Of a stretch of DNA of 64,000 nucleotides, positions 14,579 through 22,347 are shown piece after piece. The notes below the pieces were generated by a model. The model saw only the letters and a list, made by a program, of their open reading frames with translations. It made no database searches and had not been told where the DNA came from. The stretch is from a virus: positions 1 to 64,000 of IMG/VR virus record IMGVR_UViG_3300027710_001068; one strand, given 5' to 3'. The number at the start of each line of letters is the position of its first letter. Positions within the stretch are counted from its first letter, which is position 1. The position numbers were made by a program, and so were the translations under genes.

Positions 14579-15423
14579 TCAACTTTTGCCACATCTCCCC
14601 CACTCCATTCCTAGAAGTGTTCGCTCCTATGAATGGAGCTCATCTAATCCTTGCTCACTTAGTTGAGTCTGATCCAACCTATGCTAAGTTCTATGCTGAA
14701 CTGGATGACGGTAAACCAAAGATTATGGACAACTCAGCTTTTGAGATGTTTAAGCTCGGTAAGCCAATGTACCCATCTGAGAGGCTAATTGCACTTGGAA
14801 GTGAAGTTGATGCAGATTATATCGTGATGACCGACTATCCAAAAGAGGCATCACAAAAGACAATCGACAAAGCTAAAGAAATGATCAATCCTTTAAGGAG
14901 TGCTGGGTTCAAAACTTTCTTCTGTCCGCAAAGCGAGTTAGGAGATCAAGAAGGTTTGTTATCCTCTATTGAATGGGCATTAACTAATCCTTGTATTGAT
15001 TTGATTGGTCTTTCAATACTAGCTTGTCCAATCGCTTGTGGTGTCAATGAAACAACGTTCAATGGTGGTAAGCGTAGCGATGCTTACAAGATGCAACGAT
15101 TCATGTCTCGTTGGAAAATTTTGACTGAGTTAAAGAAGCGTGGTTCATTGGATTTTGTGCACAATAAATTCCATTGTTTAGGAATGGTAGATGGTCCAAA
15201 TGAAATTGATTTGCTAAGCGAATTCCACAATTCAATATTCAGTTGGGATTCGAGTGCAGCTGTATGGGCTGGTTTAAATTACATTCGCTTTGATCAATCA
15301 CCTACAGGTTTGATAGAGGGTAAGTTTGAGCATGAAGTTAATTTTGATCATAACGTTTGTGATATTGACTCTATCAAAGATGCAATGTATAATTGCTCCT
15401 TCATTAATAAGAAAGTGAAGTAA
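14575..15423 (+). CDS. tRNA-guanine transglycosylase-like protein (DpdA-type candidate)
   Basis: The 282-residue protein shows a TGT-superfamily pattern. Asp52 lies in MDNSAFE, where TGT has DSGGFQ. Asp87 is in MTDYP, Gln119 in FFCPQSE, a glycine-rich LIGLSILACP strand follows, and Asp225 in SWDSSAAVWAGLN aligns with the TGT nucleophile. TGT enzymes exchange guanine for a 7-deazaguanine base in tRNA; the phage DpdA branch does so in DNA. Neighbouring FolE, QueD and QueE make a DNA-modifying role attractive. There is no C-terminal RNA-binding (PUA) domain and no obvious zinc site. DpdA membership is inferred from motif order, not from a database match. Confidence 0.65.
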   Translation: MINFCHISPTPFLEVFAPMNGAHLILAHLVESDPTYAKFYAELDDGKPKIMDNSAFEMFKLGKPMYPSERLIALGSEVDADYIVMTDYPKEASQKTIDKAKEMINPLRSAGFKTFFCPQSELGDQEGLLSSIEWALTNPCIDLIGLSILACPIACGVNETTFNGGKRSDAYKMQRFMSRWKILTELKKRGSLDFVHNKFHCLGMVDGPNEIDLLSEFHNSIFSWDSSAAVWAGLNYIRFDQSPTGLIEGKFEHEVNFDHNVCDIDSIKDAMYNCSFINKKVK

Positions 15424-15734
15424 TGTACAAGTATTCAGAACACATTTACATTCAAGATATCCAAGACTATGTTGACTCAACTTATGGTCAGCATTATGTT
15501 AATGATGGTATTCAAGTGATTGATGTTTGGCAATCTCGTGGCACGTTGAGTACCACATCTGCCGATACAGCTATTAAGTATATTATGCGTTACGGTAAGA
15601 AAGATGGAAAGAACCGTAAAGATTTGTTGAAAGCCGTTCACTACATTATGTTAATGATGTATGCTGACGATAATATAGAGGAGAAAAAGATTGAAACACG
15701 TACTCGGACCTTTGTCCCGGTCGACCCTAACTGA
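15423..15734 (+). CDS. DUF3310-like small protein
   Basis: This 103-residue protein has the DUF3310 pattern of phage proteins: an N-terminal YVDSTYGQHYVND region, then SADTAIKYIMRYGKKDGKNRKDLLKAVHYI. The function of the family is unknown, though it often lies among nucleotide-metabolism genes, as here before a dCTP deaminase-like gene. It starts one base inside the TGT-like gene (TAATG) and its end overlaps the next start by 44 bases. Confidence 0.75.
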   Translation: MYKYSEHIYIQDIQDYVDSTYGQHYVNDGIQVIDVWQSRGTLSTTSADTAIKYIMRYGKKDGKNRKDLLKAVHYIMLMMYADDNIEEKKIETRTRTFVPVDPN

Positions 15735-16191
15735 GGTCAAGGAAGGCGACTCACAACCCAATGCTGTTGATTTGAGATTGGGAACAGTCTTTAAGATCAG
15801 TGATAATCTATTTGAGATTTCCAATGAACATAAAAGACACAGAGGGACAAAGTTCGAGCTCGTCCCAGACCACCTCGGATACTACACGCTCCAGCTTGGA
15901 CGATATGAGGTTGTTATGGAGAACGTCATCAACGTGGGAGCTGGCGAAGCTGGTTGGGTCATCACTCGTTCTACTCTTAATCGTAATGGTTTGTTTCTCA
16001 CTAGTGGCCTTTATGACTCAGGTTATCATGGTGTTATGGCTGCCGTGCTCCATGTTACTACTGGTGTGGCACGGATTAAGAAGGGGACGAGGATTGGACA
16101 GTACATTAGCTTCGAAGCAGAAGCATTGAGTAGTTACGATGGTGACTATGGAATTAATAAACAACACGACCAAAAATATGGAGTTAAATAA
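15691..16191 (+). CDS. dcd: dCTP deaminase / dUTPase-family protein
   Basis: The 166-residue protein carries the trimeric dCTP deaminase/dUTPase signatures: PNAVDLRLG, a WVITRSTLNRNGLFLTSG segment corresponding to the R-S-S-L-x-R motif, and GLYDSGYHG. Such enzymes make dUMP precursors for thymidylate synthesis, fitting with ThyX and dCMP deaminase elsewhere in this window. The start is a TTG with a good AGGAGA ribosome-binding site six bases upstream; an ATG start is not available. Whether it is a deaminase or a pure dUTPase cannot be decided by eye. Confidence 0.8.
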   Translation: MKHVLGPLSRSTLTEVKEGDSQPNAVDLRLGTVFKISDNLFEISNEHKRHRGTKFELVPDHLGYYTLQLGRYEVVMENVINVGAGEAGWVITRSTLNRNGLFLTSGLYDSGYHGVMAAVLHVTTGVARIKKGTRIGQYISFEAEALSSYDGDYGINKQHDQKYGVK

Positions 16192-17048
16192 TGGCCTTTG
16201 AAGTAAAAGTATCTATTGAAGAGTTGCGTACACGCAAGCTGTTCCTTGCAACACCGATGTACGGTGGTAACTGTGTAGGAATGTATACACGCGCAATTGC
16301 TGACTTGTCAGCTGTATGTGCAAAGTATGGCATTCCTTTGCAGTTGTATTTCCTGTTCAATGAATCATTGATTACACGCGCACGTAATTATTGTGCTGAT
16401 GAGTTCTTGCGTAGTGATGCTACTCATATGTTGTTCATCGATAGTGACATTGGTTTCAATCCGCAAGATGTTTTAGCATTGCTTGCCATCCAGGATGATG
16501 ATAGTCCGTATGATGTGATTGGTGCTCCATATCCCAAGAAGTGTATTAGTTGGGAGAAGGTCAAGCAAGCAGTGGACAAGGGTTTTGCTGATGAAGATCC
16601 AAACAAGTTGGAGAAGTTTGTTGGCGACTATGTGTTCAATCCAAAAGGTGGTCAGAAAGAAATTCCTATCGGTGAGCCTGTAGAGGTGATGGAGATGGGG
16701 ACTGGTTTTATGATGATCCGTCGTAAAACGTTTGACAAATACAAAGAAGTGTTTCCACACTTGCATTACAAGCCCGATCACATTCGCACAGAAGCTTTTG
16801 ATGGCTCACGTGAGATTATGGCTTACTTTGATTGTATCATCGATCCAGTATCTAAACGTTACTTGTCGGAGGACTATATGTTCTGCTACAATGTTCAGAA
16901 GGCTGGTATGAAGGTTTGGTTCTGCCCATGGATGCAAACACAACACGTAGGCACTTATGTGTTCGGTGGTAGCTTGGCTGACTTAGCATCGATTGGTGCC
17001 TCTGCTACAGCTGACTCTAGTAAGTTAAAGAAAGAAAAGGCTCAGTAA
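16191..17048 (+). CDS. Glycosyltransferase-like protein, GT-A type
   Basis: The 285-residue protein has a GT-A glycosyltransferase layout: an N-terminal LFLATPMYGGNCVGMYTRAI, the acidic DSD metal site in MLFIDSDIGF near residue 86, and a C-terminal LSEDYMFCYNVQKAGMKVW acceptor region. It would transfer a sugar from a nucleotide-sugar donor, to phage DNA, a capsid protein or the cell surface; the substrate is unknown. It sits immediately upstream of the sliding clamp with a one-base overlap. The sugar cassette near 56.7-60.8 kb could supply a donor. Confidence 0.75.
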   Translation: MAFEVKVSIEELRTRKLFLATPMYGGNCVGMYTRAIADLSAVCAKYGIPLQLYFLFNESLITRARNYCADEFLRSDATHMLFIDSDIGFNPQDVLALLAIQDDDSPYDVIGAPYPKKCISWEKVKQAVDKGFADEDPNKLEKFVGDYVFNPKGGQKEIPIGEPVEVMEMGTGFMMIRRKTFDKYKEVFPHLHYKPDHIRTEAFDGSREIMAYFDCIIDPVSKRYLSEDYMFCYNVQKAGMKVWFCPWMQTQHVGTYVFGGSLADLASIGASATADSSKLKKEKAQ

Positions 17049-17710
17049 TGAAATTATCAAGTAGAACGCTTCAAGTATTGAAGAACTTTTCTACTATCAA
17101 CCCTTCTCTGTTGTTCAAGAGTGGTAGTGTAATAACTACCATGTCACCAAACAAAACGGTGATGGCTAGAGCAACAGTAGGAGAGGTCTTTCCACAGACC
17201 TATGCAATTTATGAGTTGTCACGGTTCATTGGCGTTCTGTCAATGTTCGAAGATCCTGATATTGCAATTGGAGATAGTTTCTTGGTTATCTCAGAAGGCA
17301 ATCGTGTAGTCAATTACACTTATGCTGATCCTGAAATGATTGTAACACCACCCGATAAGCCAATCAAGTTTCCTGAGGATGCTGAGATTGAATTCACAAT
17401 GTCAGCAGATGTGTTGTCTAGTGTGTTGAAAGCAATTAACATTTTACAGATGCCTGAGCTCTCGATTAGTGGCGAAGAAGGTAAAGTGTATGTTGGTGCT
17501 GTCAATTCTAAGAACCCAACTGGTGATACATTCAAGATTGAAGTTGGTACAACAGAACATAGCTTTAGTATGATGTTCAAAGCTGAGAACATTAAAATCA
17601 TTAGTGGTGACTATACGGTAAAAATTACTTCAAGAGGATTAGCGTACTTTCGAGGAGACAGTGTAGAATACTGGATCCCTACAGAAGCCAGCTCATCATT
17701 CGGAGGCTAA
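17048..17710 (+). CDS. 45: Sliding clamp gp45
   Basis: The 220-residue protein is the T4-type sliding clamp, a trimeric ring that tethers gp43 to DNA and also activates late transcription through gp55. Length matches T4 gp45 (228). Recognisable stretches are LSSRTLQVLKNFSTINPSLL at the N-terminus, SRFIGVLSMFEDPDI and the C-terminal YFRGDSVEYWIPTE. It precedes the clamp loader subunit gp44 as in T4, though gp62 is displaced. Confidence 0.95.
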   Translation: MKLSSRTLQVLKNFSTINPSLLFKSGSVITTMSPNKTVMARATVGEVFPQTYAIYELSRFIGVLSMFEDPDIAIGDSFLVISEGNRVVNYTYADPEMIVTPPDKPIKFPEDAEIEFTMSADVLSSVLKAINILQMPELSISGEEGKVYVGAVNSKNPTGDTFKIEVGTTEHSFSMMFKAENIKIISGDYTVKITSRGLAYFRGDSVEYWIPTEASSSFGG

Positions 17711-17711
17711 T

Positions 17712-18653
17712 TTGCGTGAAGACTATCTCTGGGTTGAAAAGTATCGCCCACGTACCATTGCCGATACAATTCTTCCCATCAACTTAAAGAAGACCCTTCA
17801 ACAGTTTGTTGATGATAAGAATGTTCCAAACCTCTTGCTGACAGGCAGGGCTGGTATTGGAAAGACAACTGTTGCACGTGCAATGTTGGATCAACTTGAA
17901 AGCGATTACATTGTTATCAATGGATCGTTGAATGGCAACATTGATACACTGAGGAATGACATTATGTCGTTTGCCTCATCTGTATCGTTTCATGGTGGTC
18001 GAAAGTATGTAATCCTGGATGAAGCGGATTACTTGAATCCAAACAGCACTCAGCCTGCTCTTCGTAATTTTATGGAAGAGTTTAGTAAGAACTGTGGGTT
18101 CATTTTAACTTGCAACTTTAAGAATAAGATTATTGATCCTTTGCACTCACGGTGCTCTGTGGTTGAGTTTAATATTCCAAAAGAAGATAAACCTAAGTTA
18201 GCTGCTAAGTTCTTTAATCGTGCTATAGACATTTTAAAAAAGGAAAATGTAGAGCATGTTCCCAAAGCTGTTGCTGCAGTTATTGAAAAACACTTCCCCG
18301 ATTTCCGTAGGACTCTTAATGAGTTACAACGGTATAGTGCTACTGGTAGTATTGATACTGGAATTCTTTCCAACTTTGAAGAAGATAATTTTAAAACACT
18401 TATAGACTTCATGAAGAAGAAGGACTTCACAAATGTCCGCAAATGGGTAGGTGAGAACACGGATGTTGATCCAGTTGTCCTTTTCCGAAAACTGTATGAT
18501 AATGCATCTATGTTACTTGCTGACAATGCTAATGTTGCTCACTTGGTCATGATCTTGGCCAACTATCAACACAAGGCTGCGTTTGTTGCTGATCAAGAGA
18601 TCAACACTACAGCATGTATGGCTGAGATTATGGTTAACATGGAATGGAAATGA
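17712..18653 (+). CDS. 44: Clamp loader large subunit gp44
   Basis: The 313-residue AAA+ ATPase loads the gp45 ring with gp62. It has the family N-terminus EKYRPRTIADTILP, Walker A GRAGIGKTT near residue 45, Walker B LDEADYL near 102, and the SRC arginine-finger motif in PLHSRCSVVEF near 147. Translation starts with TTG after a strong CGGAGG ribosome-binding site; no ATG is available without losing the conserved N-terminus. Four genes separate it from gp62 except for the inserted oxidoreductase. Confidence 0.95.
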   Translation: MREDYLWVEKYRPRTIADTILPINLKKTLQQFVDDKNVPNLLLTGRAGIGKTTVARAMLDQLESDYIVINGSLNGNIDTLRNDIMSFASSVSFHGGRKYVILDEADYLNPNSTQPALRNFMEEFSKNCGFILTCNFKNKIIDPLHSRCSVVEFNIPKEDKPKLAAKFFNRAIDILKKENVEHVPKAVAAVIEKHFPDFRRTLNELQRYSATGSIDTGILSNFEEDNFKTLIDFMKKKDFTNVRKWVGENTDVDPVVLFRKLYDNASMLLADNANVAHLVMILANYQHKAAFVADQEINTTACMAEIMVNMEWK

Positions 18654-18871
18654 ACAAGTATAGTTACGGCTTAAAGAAAGTCCAGTGCGTTGATGGTTCT
18701 ATTGGATATGAGGATTGCAACTTCGGTAACGGAACTTACCGGATTCGTATTCCTAATAAGCACTGGCCCTTTCCTGAAGTCGTAACTCTACCTCGCTCTG
18801 CTTTTACATATTGCAAAGACCAGGATCACATGAAACCAAGTTTTGATAACCTAGAAGAGGCTCCATTTTGA
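18644..18871 (+). CDS. Small hypothetical protein, 75 aa
   Basis: A 75-residue protein overlaps the gp44 end by ten bases. Two in-frame ATGs (18644 and 18650) could serve. The sequence has two cysteines and a KKVQCVDGSIGYEDCNFGNGTYRIRIP core suggesting small antiparallel strands. No domain is recognised. The gene is part of a run of small genes between gp44 and gp62 that is usual in aquatic T4-like phages. Confidence 0.7.
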   Translation: MEMNKYSYGLKKVQCVDGSIGYEDCNFGNGTYRIRIPNKHWPFPEVVTLPRSAFTYCKDQDHMKPSFDNLEEAPF

Positions 18872-19329
18872 ATACCACTTATAAATTAGATATTGTTGAA
18901 GGTGACAATGGCGATCAACTGCTCCAGTTGTCTGAAGAGTTCTGCAAAGAACAAGATTGGCGTGAGGGTGATGTAATCAACTGGGACACTAAGGATGGTG
19001 CTATCATTGCTACAAACAAGTGTGCTCAAGAAAGAAAGAATCATCCCAACAAGAAATTGGTTCTTGTGGAAGCTGTTTCAATGTTCCGTACTCGTTATGT
19101 TGTTGAGTGTGATGAAGAAGAACATGCTGCAGATGAGGTTGTTATGAATAAAGGTGATGAAACCTTTCAAGAGTTCTCACAGCAACACCTAGATGAGGTT
19201 ATTACATCCACACGTGTGATTACAGAACAAGAATATTCTGATTTGTTTGATAAGGATAATGGATATCTTGCAGCCTGGGACACCCATAAGAAGAAAAGTT
19301 TTATAAACAAGATCAATTACAATGCATGA
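18868..19329 (+). CDS. Conserved phage protein with AbrB-like N-terminus
   Basis: This 153-residue protein has an N-terminal segment (LLQLSEEFCKEQDWREGDVINWD) resembling the swapped-hairpin AbrB/MazE fold. It is followed by a conserved module with LVLVEAVSMFRTRYVVECDEE and a C-terminal DNGYLAAWDTHKKK. Proteins with this second module are common near gp44/gp62 in aquatic T4-like phages and have no assigned role. A TTG start is preceded by AGAGG seven bases upstream. DNA binding by the AbrB-like part is only an inference. Confidence 0.75.
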   Translation: MNTTYKLDIVEGDNGDQLLQLSEEFCKEQDWREGDVINWDTKDGAIIATNKCAQERKNHPNKKLVLVEAVSMFRTRYVVECDEEEHAADEVVMNKGDETFQEFSQQHLDEVITSTRVITEQEYSDLFDKDNGYLAAWDTHKKKSFINKINYNA

Positions 19330-19612
19330 TATATTCATAAACACATTTAAGTGGATCAAAGATGACTGGTATAGCAATCGTTTTCGTTTCTGCATTGAGC
19401 TTATTGCTTGGGGCATCAGTATTGGGTGTTCTGTTACCATGGCTCTCACTGTCCCGAATCCGCCCTTACTTTCTCTTTACCCTATATGGATCCTCGGCTG
19501 TGGTCTCTATGCTTGGGCTGCTTTTACTCGGAAATCTTTTGGGATGTTGGCTAACTACTTGCTCTTAACAACGATAGATAGTATTGGACTTATTCGTATG
19601 CTAATGGGATAG
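19322..19612 (+). CDS. Conserved membrane protein, 96 aa
   Basis: The 96-residue protein has a soluble N-terminus (FINTFKWIKDDWYSNRFRF) and about three hydrophobic helices: ELIAWGISIGCSVTMALTV, LLSLYPIWILGCGLYAWAAF and MLANYLLLTTIDSIGLIRM. The pattern VPNPPLLSLYPIWILG is widely shared in aquatic T4-like phages. The location near clamp-loader genes is also conserved. Function is unknown; an inner-membrane position in the host is likely. Confidence 0.8.
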   Translation: MHDIFINTFKWIKDDWYSNRFRFCIELIAWGISIGCSVTMALTVPNPPLLSLYPIWILGCGLYAWAAFTRKSFGMLANYLLLTTIDSIGLIRMLMG

Positions 19613-19614
19613 AA

Positions 19615-20829
19615 ATGAAATATGATGCTATAGTTTTGGGCGGTGGTGTTGTTGGTATCACTACCGCTTTTTATTTGTGGGAAAGAGGTCTAGAAGTTGC
19701 AGTTGTTGAAAGACAACCAGAGGCAGCTGAAGAGACCTCTTTTGCTAATGGTGGACAGATTTCCGTTTCACATGCTGAGCCTTGGGCTAATCCAGGAGCT
19801 CAGTGGCAAGTTCTAAAATGGTTAATGAAGAAGGATAGCCCTCTTTACTTTAAACCAAAAGCTGACCTGCACCAATTGAAATGGATTGCTCAATGGTTAC
19901 GCAACTGTTCACGCACTAGAACAGACGAGAACACAACCAATCTGGTTCACCTAGCCATGGAGTCACGCAGAGAGTTGATTCGTGTTAGAAGAAGGTCTAA
20001 GGTAAAGTACGATCACTTAACCAAGGGTATCCTTCACTTCTACCAAAATCAAAAAGATTATGATAAAGCTCTTTATGCAATGGATGTAATGAGACAAGCT
20101 GGGTTAACAATTGAACCAACTTCGTTCAGTGAGATGTCTGTGATGGAGCCAGCACTTGCTCATCTGGGTGACAGGATTGTTGGTGGAACGTTTGCTCCTA
20201 ATGATGAGAGTGGTGACTGTAATTTGTTTACTAAGAATCTTGCTCACTTCTTAGAGTCTAATGGTGTGAGGTTCTTTTATGATTCTGCTGCTGTTGCATT
20301 GAAAGACAACCGCGTTGAAGTTCACCAAACTAATGGTGATCATGGTTTTGTTCTTTCAGCAAAACAGTTTGTAGTAGCGATGGGTTCCTACAGTTATCAA
20401 TTTGTGAAAGCAAACTTTGGTAAAGAGCTGATGATTTACCCTGCTAAAGGTAGTTCTGTGACTGTTCCTGTTATAGATAATAAAAAGGCACCTACTATAA
20501 GTCTAACAGATGATGAAAACAAGCTGGTATTTTCTCGCTTCGGTAATAGGTTGCGCATTGCTGGCACTGCTGAACTTGCTGGATGGGATTCTTCAGTCAA
20601 CGTTGAACGCTGTAAAGTGGTTCACAATAAAGCTAGAGACCTATTTGGAGACGGATGCGAGTGGTCAAACGCGCTATACTGGTCGGGACTGAGACCGACC
20701 ACACCTTCTAACTTACCTTACACAGAACGTCTCAACGATACTGTGGTCTTAAACTGCGGCCACGGAACGTTGGGCTGGACGTTGGCTTGTGGATCTGCAA
20801 AGCGTGTAGCGGATATAATTATAAAATGA
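19615..20829 (+). CDS. dadA: D-amino-acid dehydrogenase-like FAD oxidoreductase
   Basis: The 404-residue protein resembles bacterial DadA, the FAD enzyme that oxidises D-alanine and other D-amino acids to keto acids and ammonia, passing electrons to the respiratory chain. Residues 6-34 form the Rossmann GGGVVGITTAFYLWERG with a terminal VVER acid. FANGGQISVSHAEPWANPGA is the DadA-type substrate/FAD region, and the C-terminus CGHGTLGWTLACGSAKRVADI is the family FAD-binding end. Length is slightly below bacterial DadA (about 430). Such a gene is unusual in a phage and looks like an acquired metabolic gene set between gp44-linked genes and gp62. Confidence 0.88.
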   Translation: MKYDAIVLGGGVVGITTAFYLWERGLEVAVVERQPEAAEETSFANGGQISVSHAEPWANPGAQWQVLKWLMKKDSPLYFKPKADLHQLKWIAQWLRNCSRTRTDENTTNLVHLAMESRRELIRVRRRSKVKYDHLTKGILHFYQNQKDYDKALYAMDVMRQAGLTIEPTSFSEMSVMEPALAHLGDRIVGGTFAPNDESGDCNLFTKNLAHFLESNGVRFFYDSAAVALKDNRVEVHQTNGDHGFVLSAKQFVVAMGSYSYQFVKANFGKELMIYPAKGSSVTVPVIDNKKAPTISLTDDENKLVFSRFGNRLRIAGTAELAGWDSSVNVERCKVVHNKARDLFGDGCEWSNALYWSGLRPTTPSNLPYTERLNDTVVLNCGHGTLGWTLACGSAKRVADIIIK

Positions 20830-21251
20830 ACCCCTTTGATTATGTAAACGCAATCAATTATTCCAAGAAGGATTTGATGACTGGAACAGATAACGATGAG
20901 TTAGCTGAAAAAGATTATCAACCATTTCTTGTCAATAGGGCATTGTCATACTTCCCTGATACATTAATGCACGCGCATGCAATGTCAGGGTTCCAAACGT
21001 TGGATAATAAACTCCAATACTCTTATCTTCTAAATATCGTCAGACCATCTAAGCGTTTTGCTAAGTGGGTGAAGAAGCAAGACAATAACGATATTGAAGC
21101 TGTTAAACAATATTATGGGTATGGGAATGAGAAGGCTTTAGAAGCGTTATCGATACTGTCTGGTGAGCAATTAACTATAATAAAGAATAAACTTGCTAAG
21201 GGTGGAAATAATGAATGTGATCGACAACCTCATAGAGGTGACTCTTCCTAG
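20826..21251 (+). CDS. 62: Clamp loader small subunit gp62
   Basis: The 141-residue protein matches the gp62 family, the non-ATPase subunit that joins four gp44 subunits to load gp45. Characteristic stretches are YQPFLVNRALSYFPDTLMHA and the KLQYSYLLNIVRPSKRFAKW segment. The ATG overlaps the dadA stop by four bases. It has no Shine-Dalgarno sequence, and a TATAAT at 20814-20819 lies seven bases ahead but without a matching -35 box. In T4 this gene follows gp44 directly; here five genes intervene. Confidence 0.88.
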   Translation: MNPFDYVNAINYSKKDLMTGTDNDELAEKDYQPFLVNRALSYFPDTLMHAHAMSGFQTLDNKLQYSYLLNIVRPSKRFAKWVKKQDNNDIEAVKQYYGYGNEKALEALSILSGEQLTIIKNKLAKGGNNECDRQPHRGDSS

Positions 21252-21606
21252 TGAGGAAGATTTTTTAAAGATTAAAGAGACCTTAACTCGAATTGGTGTG
21301 GCATCAAAAAAAGACCAGAAACTTTATCAGTCTTGTCATATCTTACATAAACAGGGAAAATACTATATCGTTCACTTTAAAGAGTTGTTTGCTCTTGATG
21401 GTAAGCCTTCCAATTTTTCTGAAGAAGACATGGGAAGACGAAACACAATTGTAAACCTTCTTGCAGAGTGGGGACTTTTAAAAATTGTTGTTGTTGAAAA
21501 AGCAAAAGAGCCTCGCACTCCTCTATCACAAATTAAGATTTTAGCTTATAAGGATAGAAATGATTGGGAGCTTGTTGCAAAATATAATATTGGTAGAAAA
21601 CTTTGA
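21211..21606 (+). CDS. regA: RegA translational repressor
   Basis: The 131-residue protein closely follows T4 RegA, which binds the start regions of early mRNAs and blocks their translation. Shared stretches include EDFLKIKETLTRIGVASKKD and LYQSCHILHKQGKYYIVHFKE, both nearly identical in T4, and the C-terminal DWELVAKYNIG. The ATG at 21211 follows AAGGGTGG and gives the family N-terminus. It overlaps gp62 by 41 bases and dCMP deaminase by one. Many starts in this window lack Shine-Dalgarno sequences, which may interact with this mode of control. Confidence 0.97.
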   Translation: MNVIDNLIEVTLPSEEDFLKIKETLTRIGVASKKDQKLYQSCHILHKQGKYYIVHFKELFALDGKPSNFSEEDMGRRNTIVNLLAEWGLLKIVVVEKAKEPRTPLSQIKILAYKDRNDWELVAKYNIGRKL

Positions 21607-22082
21607 TGAGTAATATTTGGGATGAACGTTTTTTAGGATTGGCACAGCATGTATCCACCTGGTCTAAAGATCCAAGAACCAAAGTTGGCGCAGTATTGGT
21701 CAATGAAACTAACCAAGTTCTTAGTGTTGGTTATAACGGCTTTCCTCGTGGAGTATTTGATTTGGAAGCTAGGTACGAAGATAGACGAACAAAACTAATG
21801 TTTGTTGCTCACGCAGAGCGCAATGCTTTGGACAACTGCTTTACAGATACACGTGGATCGACTTTGTATGTTACACTTCCCCCTTGCAACGAATGTGTCA
21901 AGTCCATTATTCAAAAGGGTGTGAAACGAATTGTGATGTTGACCTCAGATGCGAGGCCACAGGATAATAGTGATATAGCAATGACGATGCTTGCAGAAGC
22001 AGGCATCTTACTTCAGTACATACATCATGATCCTAACTCACAAATTCAGCAAGACAAATCCCAGCGAAGTTTTATTTTTTAA
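21606..22082 (+). CDS. cd: dCMP deaminase
   Basis: The 158-residue zinc enzyme converts dCMP to dUMP, feeding the thymidylate synthase ThyX encoded at 50 kb. Zinc-binding motifs are HAERNALDN near residue 68 (His plus catalytic Glu) and PPCNECVK near 92 (two Cys). The N-terminal DPRTKVGAVLVNE is also typical of the family. The gene begins in the regA stop (TGATG). Confidence 0.95.
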   Translation: MSNIWDERFLGLAQHVSTWSKDPRTKVGAVLVNETNQVLSVGYNGFPRGVFDLEARYEDRRTKLMFVAHAERNALDNCFTDTRGSTLYVTLPPCNECVKSIIQKGVKRIVMLTSDARPQDNSDIAMTMLAEAGILLQYIHHDPNSQIQQDKSQRSFIF

Positions 22083-22347
22083 ACGAGACCGCTCTATAGC
22101 TATTGGTGAGTACACCGATCAATCGTTTGTATTGTTAGAGGATGGTAATGGTGAGCTTAAGAGCTTTGCCAATGCCATGCAAGCATTCTCATATTTACGC
22201 TCTATCCATGAGCCCACCAAAGCAAGTCCTAAGACTATTGCTGTATTCGAAACTCCATCAAGAGCTATTGATAACCTTTCAAAGTATAAAGGCAGTCTAG
22301 CTCTCAAGGAAGTAACTAAAGACGTATTTTTTGCACATCGATCATGA
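22027..22347 (+). CDS. Hypothetical protein, 106 aa
   Basis: The 106-residue protein begins within the 3' end of the dCMP deaminase gene (56-base overlap) and overlaps the phosphoesterase start by four bases. It shows alternating strands (SIAIGEYTDQSFVLLEDGNG) and helices, no cysteine pairs and no membrane segment. No motif is recognised. A later start is possible, but no better ribosome-binding site was seen. Confidence 0.65.
   Translation: MILTHKFSKTNPSEVLFFKRDRSIAIGEYTDQSFVLLEDGNGELKSFANAMQAFSYLRSIHEPTKASPKTIAVFETPSRAIDNLSKYKGSLALKEVTKDVFFAHRS

Noticed and set aside
20814-20819. TATAAT seven bases before the gp62 start
   Set aside because: The spacing fits the leaderless pattern but no -35 box is present at 16-18 bases and the bases encode conserved DadA residues; kept only as a weak candidate.
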